The notes: generated from the sequence alone by a model not told the origin. 64,000 nt of DNA from Ascidia mentula (GCA_947561715.1 OX387202.1:4043001-4107000); one strand, 5' to 3'; counted from the stretch's first letter, positions 10,809 through 23,084 are shown. Made by a program: numbers and translations.

Positions 10809-11369
10809 TGCTTGATTACTTCCTTGAACTGGTGATGAATGTTAGGCGAAACCTTTTCTGTTATAACGCAAAAATTCTGACCAGACATCGATAATCTAAC
10901 CGCGGAACAAAACCAAACTCTGTAATGTCTCAGTCGGTCGTTACTATTTTTATATTTAAAACTCTTCACTGTTTATTACGTTGTTCGAGAATGCGACTTC
11001 GATCCATTATATAAAAAGTATAACCTTATTTGGTTCAATATACCTCCACAATTTACACTGTAATATTAAACTGATCGTTTCTTTCCAGATATGCAACAAA
11101 AAGTTCTCCGACCGCACAGTGGGACGATGTGGTTGGCGTCAAACACCGACATCTGATGCGAACCGTCTTTTTCCATGAGCGACATCTAGCGTCGTTTCAA
11201 ACACACGCATACTGGAGGGTTTGAAACGGACATATCTCATATGCGTGTTGTCACTTGGTGATAAATGAAATCTGAAAATAGGTTTTGACCACCAGGTATC
11301 ATAATGATATGCGGATCTGACGTTCTTCTGGCGAAAATCAACAAAAATACACTTTTTGTTGAAAAAAGA

Positions 11370-12194
11370 TTGTATTTTCTGACGTTTCGCCTGTACGAAC
11401 AACTAGGCTTCTTCAGAGAATAAAACAAACACAGTAGCGAACCCACGGGCAAAGAAATTAAGCGACAAAAAAGTACAATAACGCGCAACAGTTAAAACAC
11501 AGCGGGACATAAATCAATGGACAACATCAATCGCGGGTAAAACGGCAAACGTGGGAAACAAAGGCCAAGAACTGTTACGGGCGAAATTGCGGAACACGGG
11601 CGAAAGTACTTTTCAATCATTACGATTTAAGATATTAGGTAACGAATTAATATAATAATTTTCCACAACCAACCGTTTTGCCAAAATTGTTTCCTGTTTC
11701 AATCCTTTTGCTTCCTTCCAATAGATACGGTGGTCGGTGTTAAGCATATGGGCACATAGAGCAGATTTATTGGGTTCCACATTGCGTATAGCTGCCTTGT
11801 GTTCATTAATACGAGACGTTAAATTGCGCTTAGTCTGGCCAATATACACTGTGTTGCAATCAAGGCAAGGTATCAAGTAAACCACACCGGTCATTTGAAG
11901 CATGGGAATACGGTCTTTAGGTTTGGGAAACATATTTTCTAAATTGCACACCGGTTTCATGGCAACTTTTACACCAGTGGCGTTGAGTATTCTTGATATC
12001 CGCTCAGAAACTCCCTTTACATATGTTATGGAAGTGAATGCTGTGTATGTTTGTGTGGGTTTGTGTTGTGTGTGGGGTTTGTGATTTAGGTTAGTGGGGA
12101 ATTTGTTTAGATTTAGGACGTTCCGAATGTGTTTGCGTTCAACCCTCCGAGTGTGTGGATCCGCAATATGTGTAATCCACAGTGAGTTTTTCAT
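11370..12194 (-). mobile_element. Penelope-like element 3' end with GIY-YIG domain
   Basis: A 193-codon minus-strand frame (12194-11613) encodes the end of a Penelope-like polyprotein. It has the connector TSITYVKGVSERISRIL and KPKDRIP, then a GIY-YIG endonuclease module: GVVYLIPCLDC, VYIGQTKRNLTSRINEHKAA with its Arg, and a C-terminal Glu/Asn region (VVENYYINSLPN). The GIY-YIG is unbroken here. Downstream non-coding sequence to about 11370 contains the GAAACGTCAGAAAATACA tail. The reverse transcriptase is missing, so this is 5'-truncated. It is a different family from the GIY-YIG copies in the NLR array, which lack this residue pattern. Confidence 0.85.
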
Positions 12195-12334
12195 GTTTCG
12201 GGTGGTGAGAGGCCTACACGCAATAACCGCTACTTACAATACACCTCTCACCATCCGAAACATCAAGGCAATGGTAGCCTATATAGCCATGGCAACATTT
12301 AAGTTAACATATATATATATACCATTTTTTTAAA

Positions 12335-15300
12335 CTTCGGTAAAACCGAAATATCGAAAATTTCTTATCACATATTGACAAATGTTGCTTCTGTTAAAAT
12401 GAAAATCGAAGTGAAAACATACAGTAAGCACATTTACATCCAACTCTCTCGTTTTCAAAGAAAGGAAATAAGGCAACCGCCGCTTGTCGGATTCCGCTTT
12501 AATCCGATGTACACAGTGGTTGAGACGGATTGGATTTCTGAAGATCTTATGCCGAAACGCGACTTAAATTTGGTGACAAATTATATCGCCTTGTAAGAAA
12601 TTTTGTTTTACGACGAGTGAATATTTAATTGAAATACGCAGGTTTCGAGCCTTGTTTATTTTCTTATATCATTTCTGAGAAATACCTCTTTCAAGAATTC
12701 AGATTTGAATCTGATGTTCCAGACCTTCCACCATTACCTTCACGAATGTGACATTGAGAGAAATAATAGCGATTAGAGATTTTATTTTAAAAAACTATTA
12801 AGCGCTACTGCTGAAAATTTTTTTTTCACAGAAATAAAACGATAATAATTAAACATCTCCTACTGTCACAAATAAAATCCAATAAGTTATTCCGCATATC
12901 GAAGTTGAATGGACGAGATCTGTCACACCGAGCATTCCTATACAATCGTGTAAAACCGCAAACAATTCATTCACTTAACGAAGTTTTGATCCGCATTATC
13001 GATGCTCTTAGATAAAATGTGTTTACTGTAAGGACTTTCCACACACTTATCGTCTTTTATATCCATCACTGTTTTGTATTCTGTGTGCGTTATGGCCTTA
13101 TCACATGACTAGGTTGCTGCCCCTTCCCCGTTTTGTTGCTATGGTCTACTATCACCTTGAGTGTGGCCTCTTGGCGTTTTTGTGTACGTGTTGTCACGGA
13201 CGCTTGTCACAGGAAAAGTTTTAACGTTTTTTTTTCAATTTTTTGTTTAGACAATCAAAAAAGACTTGATGATGTGTTTTGTTGTGGTTTTTAATTTTTT
13301 AAGGCTTTTCTTGTAACACAGACAATGCAGATGCCAAAAGGCGAAATTAAAATTTCTGTTAAAAAAAAAGATAATAAACTGGTGTTGATCGTCCTTCACT
13401 CCTTATGGTGTTCCAGGAATATATTATGTTGATTCACAAAGACAGTTCCGCCGGTCACCGACTTCCACAGTCTGATTCCTGTACTTTTTAAAATTTTATC
13501 CAGACCAAGAATTCGATAAATATCATGCTAAATGTGTGCAAAATATATACAGTTTCGTTACCAACAAAAATCGGGCTAACATTAGTGTAAATGTAAATAA
13601 TTTCAGTCCGTTGCATCAGACAAACCGAACAAATCTCAGTCAGGTGAAATGCTATTGTCAGTTTGCTGCAGAAACATGGTCGAATAAAACTGATGGGACC
13701 AAGATAAACATCAGTAGTCCTCAATCTTTCTTAATAACAGCAAATTTCCTGCCCAGCAAAGCTGTCCTTTGCGAAAAACATAGTTCTCTACACAATTGTT
13801 TATGTTTTAACGTATTTCTCACTTCTGTGCCGCTACATTATACAAGCAGTCCAGCAAATAATTTGTTACTGTAGCTTTCAGACATATATTTTAAGTTTAT
13901 TTTTGATCAAGCAAAAATCTTGACTTCCCCTTTGCAAATCAATTTACTTCTGTCAACTCTGGCAAATATTTACCAATATTTCTGGGTGCCCAAATACGTT
14001 TGCAAATAAAAAATATATGGGTTCTTCAACAGGGCGTAAAGTCCGCCTTTATCATAATGACTTTATTTAAAACTTATAATAGTTGTGCATTAAATTTGCC
14101 TATCTTTGGTGGTTTGGTAGATTTTGGGACTGCAAATTGAAAGATCATTCTCTTACACAAGGCATATTATAACACATGCGGTATAGGTTCGAACGTAAAC
14201 AGTAGTAAAAGAACTAATTATGGGTAAATTTAACATTACAAGAGTTTCCAGTTGACAAACGGTGCATGTTGGTATTTATGCAAATATTGAATGGTTACGT
14301 CAGGCAGTAATTGAAGCTTAATACCAATATCATGGTTTTCCCGGGTTGCCTCTGCAGAAATGCTTTGAACATCAATATATGTCAAAGTCAAATTCTCACC
14401 AATAACGAAAACAGATTCAATACCATTAACACAAACTCTCCAACAATAGAGATAGCAATAAAAATAAAGTTTTTTTGGTATGTTTTGTCGGCAATGTGGC
14501 GGCTCAGTTTTGTCCTTGCTGAGCATTTAGAAACAGAAATAAACCAACACATGATTTTCCTGATTCGAGAAAAATTTGAGTTGCAAACAATTTACAATGT
14601 TTTATCAGAAAATCATTAAAATCTGGATTATTTTATTCAAATCTTTGCGGATAAAAGTTGCTCAAGTTACATCTTGTATTTCAATTCGTAAAAAGATGTA
14701 AGGCCCAAAAATTAGATTTTCATGCTGCCGAACGTAATACATCGTCTTTCATCCAGAAACCTAAGGCCTGCTGTTTACACGATCTGGATATTACTAAGGT
14801 ATCGCCACTGGTAAGTTTGCCTTCAAATCACCGTTAAAATGAATAGAATTTTTCTTAAGTTGCTCCAAAGCGCAATTTGTTAAAACGAATTAGTAAAAAG
14901 TAAAAACCCCCTCGGCGATTCGAGATTCCAATTTGGATGCCAACACAAACAGTGAAACTCACACTTGTTTTCCTACCCAAATAGCTGAAAAAGCTTCAAT
15001 AAATTAATGCCACCCAATTGCAGCTTTCTTCTGTGCAGAACGTTTTCTATTTTTCTGAAAAGTACTCGGCAAACACGAAATTAATCCATTCGTTTCTCGT
15101 CTGTTCAACATATTCAACCTACTAGATGGGATGAACATGAATCAATATGGGACTTTTCGATGGCAATACCTCTTATACCTCACCAAATTTGTCTATGCTT
15201 TTTTTGTCTGGATTCTTGTTTTAGTCTGGATAACAAACAAAAGAATCACACAAACCAATGAACACAAGACTAAAAATTACAAGAAAAAATTGATTAATGA

Positions 15301-15360
15301 TCGTGAGATGTGCAGAAGAATTGGCCTTAAAATATCATTGCAATTGTGCGATATTGATTG
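12335..15360. other. No recognisable gene; two weak open frames
   Basis: AT-rich sequence. A 96-codon minus frame at 14236-14526 (IESVFVIGENLTLTYIDVQ...) and a 76-codon plus frame at 15131-15361 with a hydrophobic stretch are the only ones with protein-like composition. Neither matches a family I know and neither has clear splice signals. Poly-T and AT runs near 12300, 13210 and 13360 are low complexity. Confidence 0.5.
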
Positions 15361-15366
15361 AAAGCT

Positions 15367-17640
15367 TCAGCACGCAAACGACAAAAACAAAGAAAAGAAA
15401 TCAATAATTTTATCGTCGGTAGCATGTAAAAAGTCCTGCGGAACAATAGTGGTCATTTCCCATGTGTCGATGTATGACACGAAGGCAAGATCAGAGAAAT
15501 AGCGGCGAAGAATTAGATCTGTTCTCATGTAAAGCCACTCGCTCAACGTAATTGGGTAACTTTGCGTGTAACGAACAGCGCCACGAAGAAATATTTTGGT
15601 TTCAGGAAGACGTTCATGCAAATCAATTATCGCATGTTTTATTCCTGATGCTCGTTGAAGCAAAACACCGGGGTCGTATTGAAGAAAATGTGCACCAATA
15701 TTAAACACCAAAATAACACTACGATTTGTTGTAATATCTCGTAACGTATCGACAATATAAGGACGACTTTCTGGAGGTCCTGGGTTGTTCAACGGGTTAC
15801 CATATGCCCGGTAATGAAGTTCAATGTCAAATTTTTTACAAAGCAAATGCAATGAAATCCATTTTCCATCATAGTAATAACCGCTCGGATAACTGAAATT
15901 TTTTATGTGAAGTTGCACTGCTGTGTTATTTTCATATTTCTCTAAACTCCTTAAACTGTCTTTAATATTCCCTTAAACTGTCTTTATTTAGAATTTCCCA
16001 ACTCAACTTGCCAGTTAACCTTTGACTTGTAGACCGCATATCAGTAATTCTATTAAAATAGTTTTGCCCGCGGGGAATGCCCGTCTTGTACTCCTGCGTC
16101 ATAGAGAGTCTCAGTTCCGTCACAAGGCAACCGGTGATGCGTTGGGGTCAATTTTCTGGTTGAATGAGCAAGAAGTCACGTGGTGTAGCCAGGGCGATTT
16201 TCAGCGTGTTTGGTGCAGTTTTAGTGCATTTTTTGCTCTTCTCAGTCAGTCAGACGTTTGGTGCAGGGTGCTGTGAAAAGTTTATTTGAAAAACCACCAA
16301 AATGTTCAAGGGGATGTAACTCAAAATTGAATCACAGAAGTATACAAAATTGAATCACAGAAGTGATTTTATGTTAGGCCCGCCTCTTGGCTACGCAGTA
16401 AGGTGAAAATTAGTTGCAAGATAGTTGCTTAAAGCACCACCTAGGGGTCATTTAGGCCCCCGATCAGTCATTATTTTAGCTAAATGGGCTGCAAAAAAAT
16501 GTAAGATGGTTTTGCGAAAAAATGAATCACAAAAACCTCACCCAATTTGCAATTTAATGTTGGCCCTAACCCTTTTCTACGCAATGGCAAAAAAAATTGT
16601 CACAGGAAAGTTGCTTAGGTTGCCCCCTGGGACTGTTTTTGCTATCCTATAGGACAAAAGATCCTCCTGGAGGCTCCTCAGATCCTTGCTGTGTTTTGGC
16701 GGATGCAGCTGCAATCAATTTTTTTTCTCTATGAATAGTACCAGTAGATCTTCATGGGTCACTGACCACAGGAAATGTTGTTGGCAAAAATGCAAATCAC
16801 TCAGTATGGGTATTAATGGTGATAGCCTTCAAAACTAGATTTTGGGGATTTAATACTGATATGCGGCCTGAAAAGCAGTTGAGAACCAAGAGAGTTTCCT
16901 GGCAGAGTGACAAATTCAATCATTGGGATTACTTTGGGACAACTTGTATTTGGTGTTAAGCCACCGCATTTCCATGTAATCCCGTGGTAAGGTCGGGAAT
17001 AGTCACAAACCGGCGATTTTTGCTGAAAATATATACGTTTTAATTTTTGACGAAAACGGCGGAGAAATAGGATTATTCATGCAAAATGCAGCGGTTGAGC
17101 ATAGAATTTACCTTAATCAAATAAGTAACAAGACTTATTTGTTAAAAAATAATGATTGTTGCGAGTAATGAACAAAATAGCCTTCAAATGTAGTAATTCC
17201 TCTACATTTGACTTGTTATTTTAATATATTTTTAATGCTGTGGAAATTAACGAGCAAGGGACCTTTGGTCTACGTCACACATTATCGTTTTGCCATCGGG
17301 AAAAACTGCTTTATAAGGTTTGAGGGGATTGATCAAAGTTGCTTTTCATGAAGTCTCTTGCTTCAATCAATCCTTCTAACTTCTGTCCAACCGTGTAGTT
17401 AACATGTAATGATAACAGATAGTTTGGGATCTGTGGTTTGGGAAATGTTTTTCGGCCATTCAACAACGCCCTGTTCGATTTTATTCAGAAGGTCGTCTAC
17501 TTCAGGCATGCATTTTCTCCAATTTCCATTTTCGGTGATCTTTTTTGGAAATTTTTTGATTTTGTCATCTGACAGCGTTTGAGGTTGAAATACAACAAAG
17601 TACACAATTCGACAGTCATGTAGGAATAAGATTGTTGTGG
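15367..17640 (-). pseudogene. NXPE paralogue, broken
   Basis: The minus strand carries the same exon order as 5446-7572 but badly damaged. An exon 1 remnant (17399-17570, PEVDDLLNKIEQGVVEWPKN) lacks the signal anchor. It runs into a short exon 2 piece (about 17260-17345) that has lost nearly all of the Ig-like domain. The start of exon 3 (about 16920-17025, SPVCDYSR..GITWKC) follows a good TTTTCAG acceptor but is separated from the rest by an 840-bp insert. The remaining esterase part (15918-15367) is open and ends normally with YIDTWEMTTIVPQ. However, the stretch holding the GDST nucleophile has been deleted between KWISL and KKFDIELHY. It cannot make an active esterase. Confidence 0.88.
16031..16869. 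mobile_element. MITE-like DNA transposon inside NXPE pseudogene
   Basis: The insert that splits NXPE exon 3 has inverted ends: ACCGCATATCAGTA at 16033-16046 and TACTGATATGCGGCC at 16854-16868. There is no transposase. Internally, two diverged tandem copies of a segment of about 190 bp are visible at about 16330-16650; each begins GAATCACA and contains TTAATGTTGGCCC-like and CCTAGGGGTCA/CCCCTGGGACT-like parts. A target-site duplication is not clear, so the superfamily is unassigned. Confidence 0.6.
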
Positions 17641-17649
17641 TACGCAACA

Positions 17650-19500
17650 GAATATTTGTTCCGTGAACAACGAGGCAGTGTTAAAGGCTCTGTTCAAGGT
17701 CAAGGATGACGAACTGAAGTTCGCAAGAGCAATACAAATTGCTGTGGAAACTGAAGATGCAGCCAAGGTGGCAAAAGAAACAGTTTTTGGTCCTGTAAGG
17801 GAGTCGTCTGTGAATAAGCTAAAAGGAGGCAAGACAGCGAAGAACTTTATTTTCCGGGATATCCCAAAGGAATCGTTAAAGTGCCACCGGTGCGGAAAAC
17901 CTGGACATTTTGCTTCAAACTGTCCTTTTAAAGACTCGAGGTGCAATTTCTGCAAACGCAAAGGGCATCTGCAAGCTGTGTGTCGTAAGAAGAACCAGAT
18001 TTCAAGTGTGAGGTTGGTGGCCTCTGTTAACTGCAAAGCGGTACCAAAATTGGTCATTCCACTTGTTGTCGACTCAAATCATTCAAGGTGGAACTCGATA
18101 CCGCTGCAGGTGGTAACATTTTGTCAACCAACGTTTGGAAAAGTATTGGGCGACCGAAGCTGGAGTCCACTAGCGTTGCTTACCGATCCGCCTCCGGTCA
18201 TCCCCTGAATATTATTGGTTCTTGCCTGTTGAAGGTCCACGTTCCAAATACCGACCGACAAAAGCTGTTGGGCGCTGCTACTCAACCTATTCTCTTACGA
18301 TATTGAGTACAGAAAAACTTCCGACATTAACAATGCCGATGCTCTTAGTCGTCTTCCAGCTGGAAAGGATCTTACATTTGATGAGGAGGAAACCGCCGTT
18401 GATACGGATACGGTATGTGCGATTACAACGTTGAGTAATCAAGTAAAGCCAGCAGACGCGACAGCTATTATAAAAGAAACGGCCAAAGACCGGATTCTGT
18501 CCGAGGTCATGAGGTATACTCAAGAAGGTTGGCCAAATAAACGTTTTGACAAGCAAATTTCGCTCAATCGTTACAGTCAGATTGCGGACTCCCTTAGCAT
18601 CAGTCATGGCTGCTTACTGTCTGGCTGCAGAGATGTGATACCTGCAAAACTTCAACGTGAAGTTCTCAAGTTGTTGCATCAAAGTTACTTGGGAATGCAA
18701 AAGATGAAGCAACTGGCTAGAACAGCTGTATACTGGCCAAATATCGACAAGGACATCATGGACATGTGTCGCAAATGCCACAACTGTGCCGAGTACACCC
18801 GAAAAACCTTGGTGTCGACTACATGTGGATCATGCCATTAACTTTATGGGTCACAATTGGCTCGTTATGGTTGACGCTTACTCAAAGTATCCATGCATCC
18901 ACGCTACACAGTCTATCACAGCAAAAGCTACTGCGGATCTTTTGGAGAAAGACTTTTCTCATTTTGGTTATCCCCATACACTAGTCACTGACAACGCCCC
19001 GACGTTCACCTCTGACGAATTCAGAAAATTTTGCAAGGAGAGAGGAATAGTTCACCTCACCGGAGCTCCTTACCACCCAGCGACAAATGGAGCAGCTGAA
19101 CGTCTTGTTCAGACTTTTAAACAGGCATTAAAAAAGTCTGTGAAGCCTCCAATACAAGCAATCATGGAATTTCTCATGCAGTACAGAAGGACGGCGACTG
19201 GGAATGGTTATTCGCCAAGTCAACTTCTCAACAATCGGCAAATGCGTACGAAGATTGACGCGCTTATACCTTCACCCCCTCATATTGCTCAGGGAAAATT
19301 GTCGAGAGAAACTTTAGCCGCGAACTCGAAGAATCGTCGCAGTGCACGGACTGCGTACAAAGTAGGGATGCCATGCTACGCATTGTATTATGGCCCAATA
19401 GGGAATCTCATGTACAAAACAGGGTTCGCAATTTTCATCCTCAGATGCACCCGAGTATGGCCCGGGTAATCCACGAAGGTCCACTGGACGTCGTAAACCG
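17650..19500 (+). mobile_element. Degraded Ty3/Gypsy element, RT deleted
   Basis: Gag C-terminus at 17663-18060 with two CCHC knuckles (CHRCGKPGHFASNC and CNFCKRKGHLQAVC). The protease start lies at 18088-18290 in another frame (ELDTAAGGNILS). The sequence then jumps directly to the RNase H end and integrase zinc finger (18300-18800: HQSYLGMQKMKQLA...CRKCHNC). The integrase core follows at 18786-19469 with VDHAINF, TDNAPTF and NGAAERLVQTF supplying D, D and E. The whole reverse transcriptase is gone. It belongs to the same family as the element at 52.8-57.1 kb. Its 5' end abuts the NXPE pseudogene exon 1, and it likely removed that exon's start. Confidence 0.88.
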
Positions 19501-19848
19501 CCGCAACAATTTTGTTGTTAAAATTGTGTGTGATTTTGTGCATTGCGCGGTTTTGTGTGTTATTGGGGAGGTGTTGTGGAACGCAACAAAATACTCATTT
19601 TGCACTCTGTATTTATTTCGTACCCTGCGTTAAATTGCATTCGCAGAATTCCAGTGCCGGAATGTTAATTGAAGTTCCAGCTATAAAGGCAGGTCTCCCT
19701 GTGCTTACATTCATTCTATAATTTTGTGCTATTCGAATCTTATCAATTTATTATTCATATTATCGCTAGTGTATTGATTTTTATTACAAATGCTATGACA
19801 AAATAAAATTTGTGCTAGTGGTTACAGTTGTATTGTCTCAATATAACA

Positions 19849-19882
19849 TAGGATATCCTGGGTTCAAATCCCGGTGTCGTCA
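19849..19882 (+). other. tRNA 3'-half-like fragment
   Basis: GGGTTCAAATCCC forms a T-arm with B-box sequence, followed by GGTGTCGTCA like an acceptor end. There is no A box, D arm or anticodon arm upstream, so it is a fragment, perhaps of a SINE, and not a tRNA gene. Confidence 0.4.
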
Positions 19883-20055
19883 AAAAATGAGGAATTTATC
19901 CAGAGCTTAAAAAAGTTAAATAGATTCACAGGCAAAGTCATAGACAGATTAAATACGAAAAGGACATGACGAATTTGCAAGTATAGAGTAACATACAATA
20001 AATCCTGGTTAATATTGCATCGCGTGTTACGTCACGTATTGTGTTGACTATACAT

Positions 20056-20268
20056 TCAACGTTTTATCGGAAACAACTCAAGGAACTGCAAGCTAGAAAG
20101 GAAAGTTAAATGAAAACTTTTCCTGGCGTTTGATCTGATGAGATCCTCCCTTGCTTGTGTGAAGCCACAATATTGAGCACGCAACTCCCTAATGTTGTGA
20201 ACACATGCAGCCAATGACTCGGCACTTTCATCCGACAAATCATTTCCGGACAGATCAAGTAACTCCAT
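20056..20268 (-). CDS. NLR LRR exon, possible terminal exon
   Basis: After a TTGTTTAG acceptor the minus strand reads ELLDLSGNDLSDESAESLAACVHNIRELRAQYC, one ribonuclease-inhibitor-type leucine-rich repeat in the same phase and register as the nine 162-nt exons upstream. Unlike them it has no GTGAGTG donor and stays open to a TGA at 20056-20058, giving about 70 codons. It could be the C-terminal exon of the NLR gene that begins near 52.6 kb. Alternatively it is a separate, diverged NLR remnant, since the distance to the nearest LRR exon is about 5 kb. Confidence 0.5.
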   Translation of the reverse strand: MELLDLSGNDLSDESAESLAACVHNIRELRAQYCGFTQAREDLIRSNARKSFHLTFLSSLQFLELFPIKR

Positions 20269-20299
20269 CTAAACAACAAAATAACTTAAGTCAAAAATA

Positions 20300-20915
20300 A
20301 ACACAGAAAGTTTCTTATCATCAGATTATTACGTCAGTGATATCATCGTCGTTTACAACATTTTATTCAAATATATGACAAGGATTTTGGTAATAGTGGT
20401 CATTGTTTCAAAACAATTGACATTGTTTCCAAACAAACAATGCTTTGTTAATATTTGAACCAAACATGTAACAGTAAACTACAGCACAAATTAATATTTT
20501 GCATTATCGACGTCATCCTGCTGATACTTGGATAAGGAGTGGTTATGTCAGGCGATTTTAGTCTTCTGGTATATTTATTACTGTTTCCTGTTGTGATCTT
20601 CAACTTCAACGTTGTTCTGTGGTTATGTCAGGTTCTTTTGTTTCATTGCAGTTTCCAGATGTTATTTTTTGTTTGTTTCAAACGAATACAGCAGTGGTTA
20701 CCAACCGGGATGACATTTGTAACTTTAATGGGAACTTTTCTTTGTATTCTAAAGCGGATTATTTGCTCAAAATAAAGTTTAGCGTAAGAAGCCAGTATTG
20801 AAAAGGTTACGAACCGAAAGTATCTCGGGACGCAAGAAAGCAGGTAAATATAAAACACTGCGGAAGTTGTCATGGATGGCAACGTATTGTTAATTTCGCA
20901 CCCTGTGTTTACAGT
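20300..20915. other. No gene seen
   Basis: AT-rich sequence with a tandem-like GTGGTTATGTCAGG motif twice (20540 and 20620), and no recognisable coding sequence. Confidence 0.5.
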
Positions 20916-20919
20916 CTAG

Positions 20920-21290
20920 GTTTCCGGGGTATTGCATCAAACTGTTGCTTCAAAAACTCACAGGTGTAATTTTGTCGGGCGTAGTGGACATCTGACAGTT
21001 GTGAGTCGTGAAAGCAAACAGATTTCAAGTGTGAGGTTAGTGGCAATTCTCGTAAGCAAAGCCGTGCAAAAATGTTAATTCCACTAGTCGACTCGAAATG
21101 GTTCAACATGGAGCTCGATTCAATGCCAACTGGCAACATTTTTACAAACAAAGTTTGGACAGGTGATTGGACGACCGAAACTTAAAGCAACAAACTTCGG
21201 TCACCGATCAACTTAGGGACATTCTCTGAATATTATTGGTTCCTGTCGTTAAAAATTCTACTTTCCAATTTTGGATAGCACGAGTCAGCT
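20920..21290 (+). mobile_element. Gypsy gag/protease fragment
   Basis: This aligns by eye with 17910-18290. Shared blocks include CAGATTTCAAGTGTGAGGTT, CCACTAGTCGACTC, the protease-start region (GGAGCTCGATTC ... GGCAACATTTTTACAAAC) and CTGAATATTATTGGTTCCTG. Many substitutions and indels destroy the frame. It is a second, older fragment of the same family. Confidence 0.75.
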
Positions 21291-21299
21291 AATGGGAAA

Positions 21300-22605
21300 A
21301 CTTAACAAGAAACTTGGGTATCTGGAGTTAAGTAGTCTAAATAAAAAAGCCAAAGCTAGAATACTGTTCATCATAATGCTGGTAAACGTTTCGAACTCAT
21401 ACAGGGTTCATCATCAATACTCAAATGAGCAGCTTACAAAAAGCGTCAAGGTAGAGAAGGGAAACAAAAGACAGAAGGGAAACAGCAATGACGTAAAACA
21501 ACAAGCCGGGGGCGTGTCACCAGCACCGGCAGCCCAGCAGCGAGGTGATAATCAGCAAAGTGTCGAGCTGCTGTGCAGACCTACATGTTAAACAGATAGA
21601 GAGGTTTAGAGCTATCATCTATGTTGAGGGTTGGTTTATGGAGCTGGATGTATATGACAAGAAATTGAAGTTTGCTTTGGAGCCAATATTTTATGGGAAA
21701 AAGTCTGTTCTGTTTGCTCTGCTCAGACGATTTAAATCAATGTTACGAAGCAGGCATACGGACGCCAGGGGAACTCCGTTAGTTCCAGTTCGAAATTCGA
21801 CGTCACAAGGTAGAACATCTGGTAGACTCTTCGTTAACGCCGTGTTTCAGCGTTGGATTTTACAAACGTCGATACGTCATCGCTGTGTCGTCTCAGAGAA
21901 GAGTAATCTTGCCCCACGCGGATTTTCCATATATTTGTCACATCGTTAATCAGTGGGCACCAGATTTTACCCGGCAATACTCAATGACTCAGGCTTGGGT
22001 AAAATTACCAGAGGTAATTACACGTTATTGTCGCATACTTGGTATTTTAAATGTTCTTAATTTTTGTGTGCAGTACTATGTAAAGTTGTGAGTAAGATTT
22101 TGTCGTGCTTAGAGATACAACATTTATTATTGGACGAAATCTTTGTGTAGGACGAGCAGCTAACGAATTTGTTGGGGTCCAAAATATGAAATGGAAAAAC
22201 GGTACAGATGTTGCTAAATATATTACTCAGTGGAGATGCAGAGGCTTTGTGTCTGTTTAACAAATGTCATGCCTAAAGTAACAGAAACGCTGAGGAATAG
22301 ATGGAATCTAAAAACCCGACCAAATGTGGAGTTAAGGTAATCCTGTTGCTCCATAAAATGAAAAAAAAAAACAATAAATGAATTAAGAAGCAATCAACTC
22401 TGTATACGCACGTGAAAATACCGCACTAACTACAGCAGCCATCAAGGCACAGTTGCTGATGGACTTTTGACCTTTCTCGCCAGGCCTATAAATTTATTTT
22501 GGTCGTCCAAGCAACAAGGACGAAATGTGTATTTGACGAAATTCATGGACATTCTCATCCAAACCCTTGCAATTCTCATTAACTCAGTTTTATTGTTGAA
22601 ATGGG
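21300..22605. other. No recognisable gene
   Basis: Plus-strand open frames at 21271-21591 (Lys/Gln-rich) and 21545-21949 contain protein-like stretches (ERFRAIIYVEGWFMELDVY) but match no family I know. They may be retroelement debris continuing from the gag/protease fragment. Confidence 0.4.
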
Positions 22606-22610
22606 ATAGA

Positions 22611-22790
22611 ATCCCGACCGTTATTACGTTTACCGTACATTTACCTATGTCGCACCATTACGTTTCTAAGTACAAAATCACTCGCGAATACGTGGTTGTT
22701 TGCAAGAAAGGACGCCGGCTCCATTTAAATTCACTTATGTTTGGTCTTCTTATGTTGTAAGACGGTAAACACAAAATATTATATGTTGGT
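22611..22790. repeat. Dispersed repeat, also at 50277-50455
   Basis: From AATCCCGACCGTTATTACG to AACACAAAATATTATATGTTGG the sequence is about 85% or more identical by eye to 50277-50455, in the same orientation. The second copy continues into a tRNA-like B box; this one does not. Probably two copies of one short interspersed element. Confidence 0.7.
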
Positions 22791-23084
22791 TGATCGTAGA
22801 AAGATGATTTAATGTTTGTGGAAGAAAATATAGAATCATCTTCACAAATTACTATTCGATCAATTTCAAGTGGATGCAACACGGTTATGTCAGGGTTGCG
22901 TACAAATAAATGTGCAACTACAACAAACCTATTTCAAAAGCTTCATCTTAATAAAGCAGAAAACTGCACTATATAGTAGCGGCGACCAAAAATCGTAAAC
23001 CGTTTTCGCCGTATTGTGATCAGGGTTGGGTTAAATTAAAGGCTCATTACGCTTTGCTTTTGCATCGCAGAAATCGACAAGATT

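Noticed and set aside
11613-12194. Free-standing homing endonuclease
   Set aside because: The GIY-YIG domain is preceded by the connector typical of Penelope-like elements and followed by their tail, so it is the end of a retroelement.
13488-13874. Overlapping frames of 78 and 112 codons on opposite strands
   Set aside because: AT-rich, mutually antisense, no recognisable residues on either strand.
22057-22882. Small frames on both strands near 22-23 kb
   Set aside because: They cover the dispersed repeat shared with 50.3 kb and have no consistent coding signal between the two copies.
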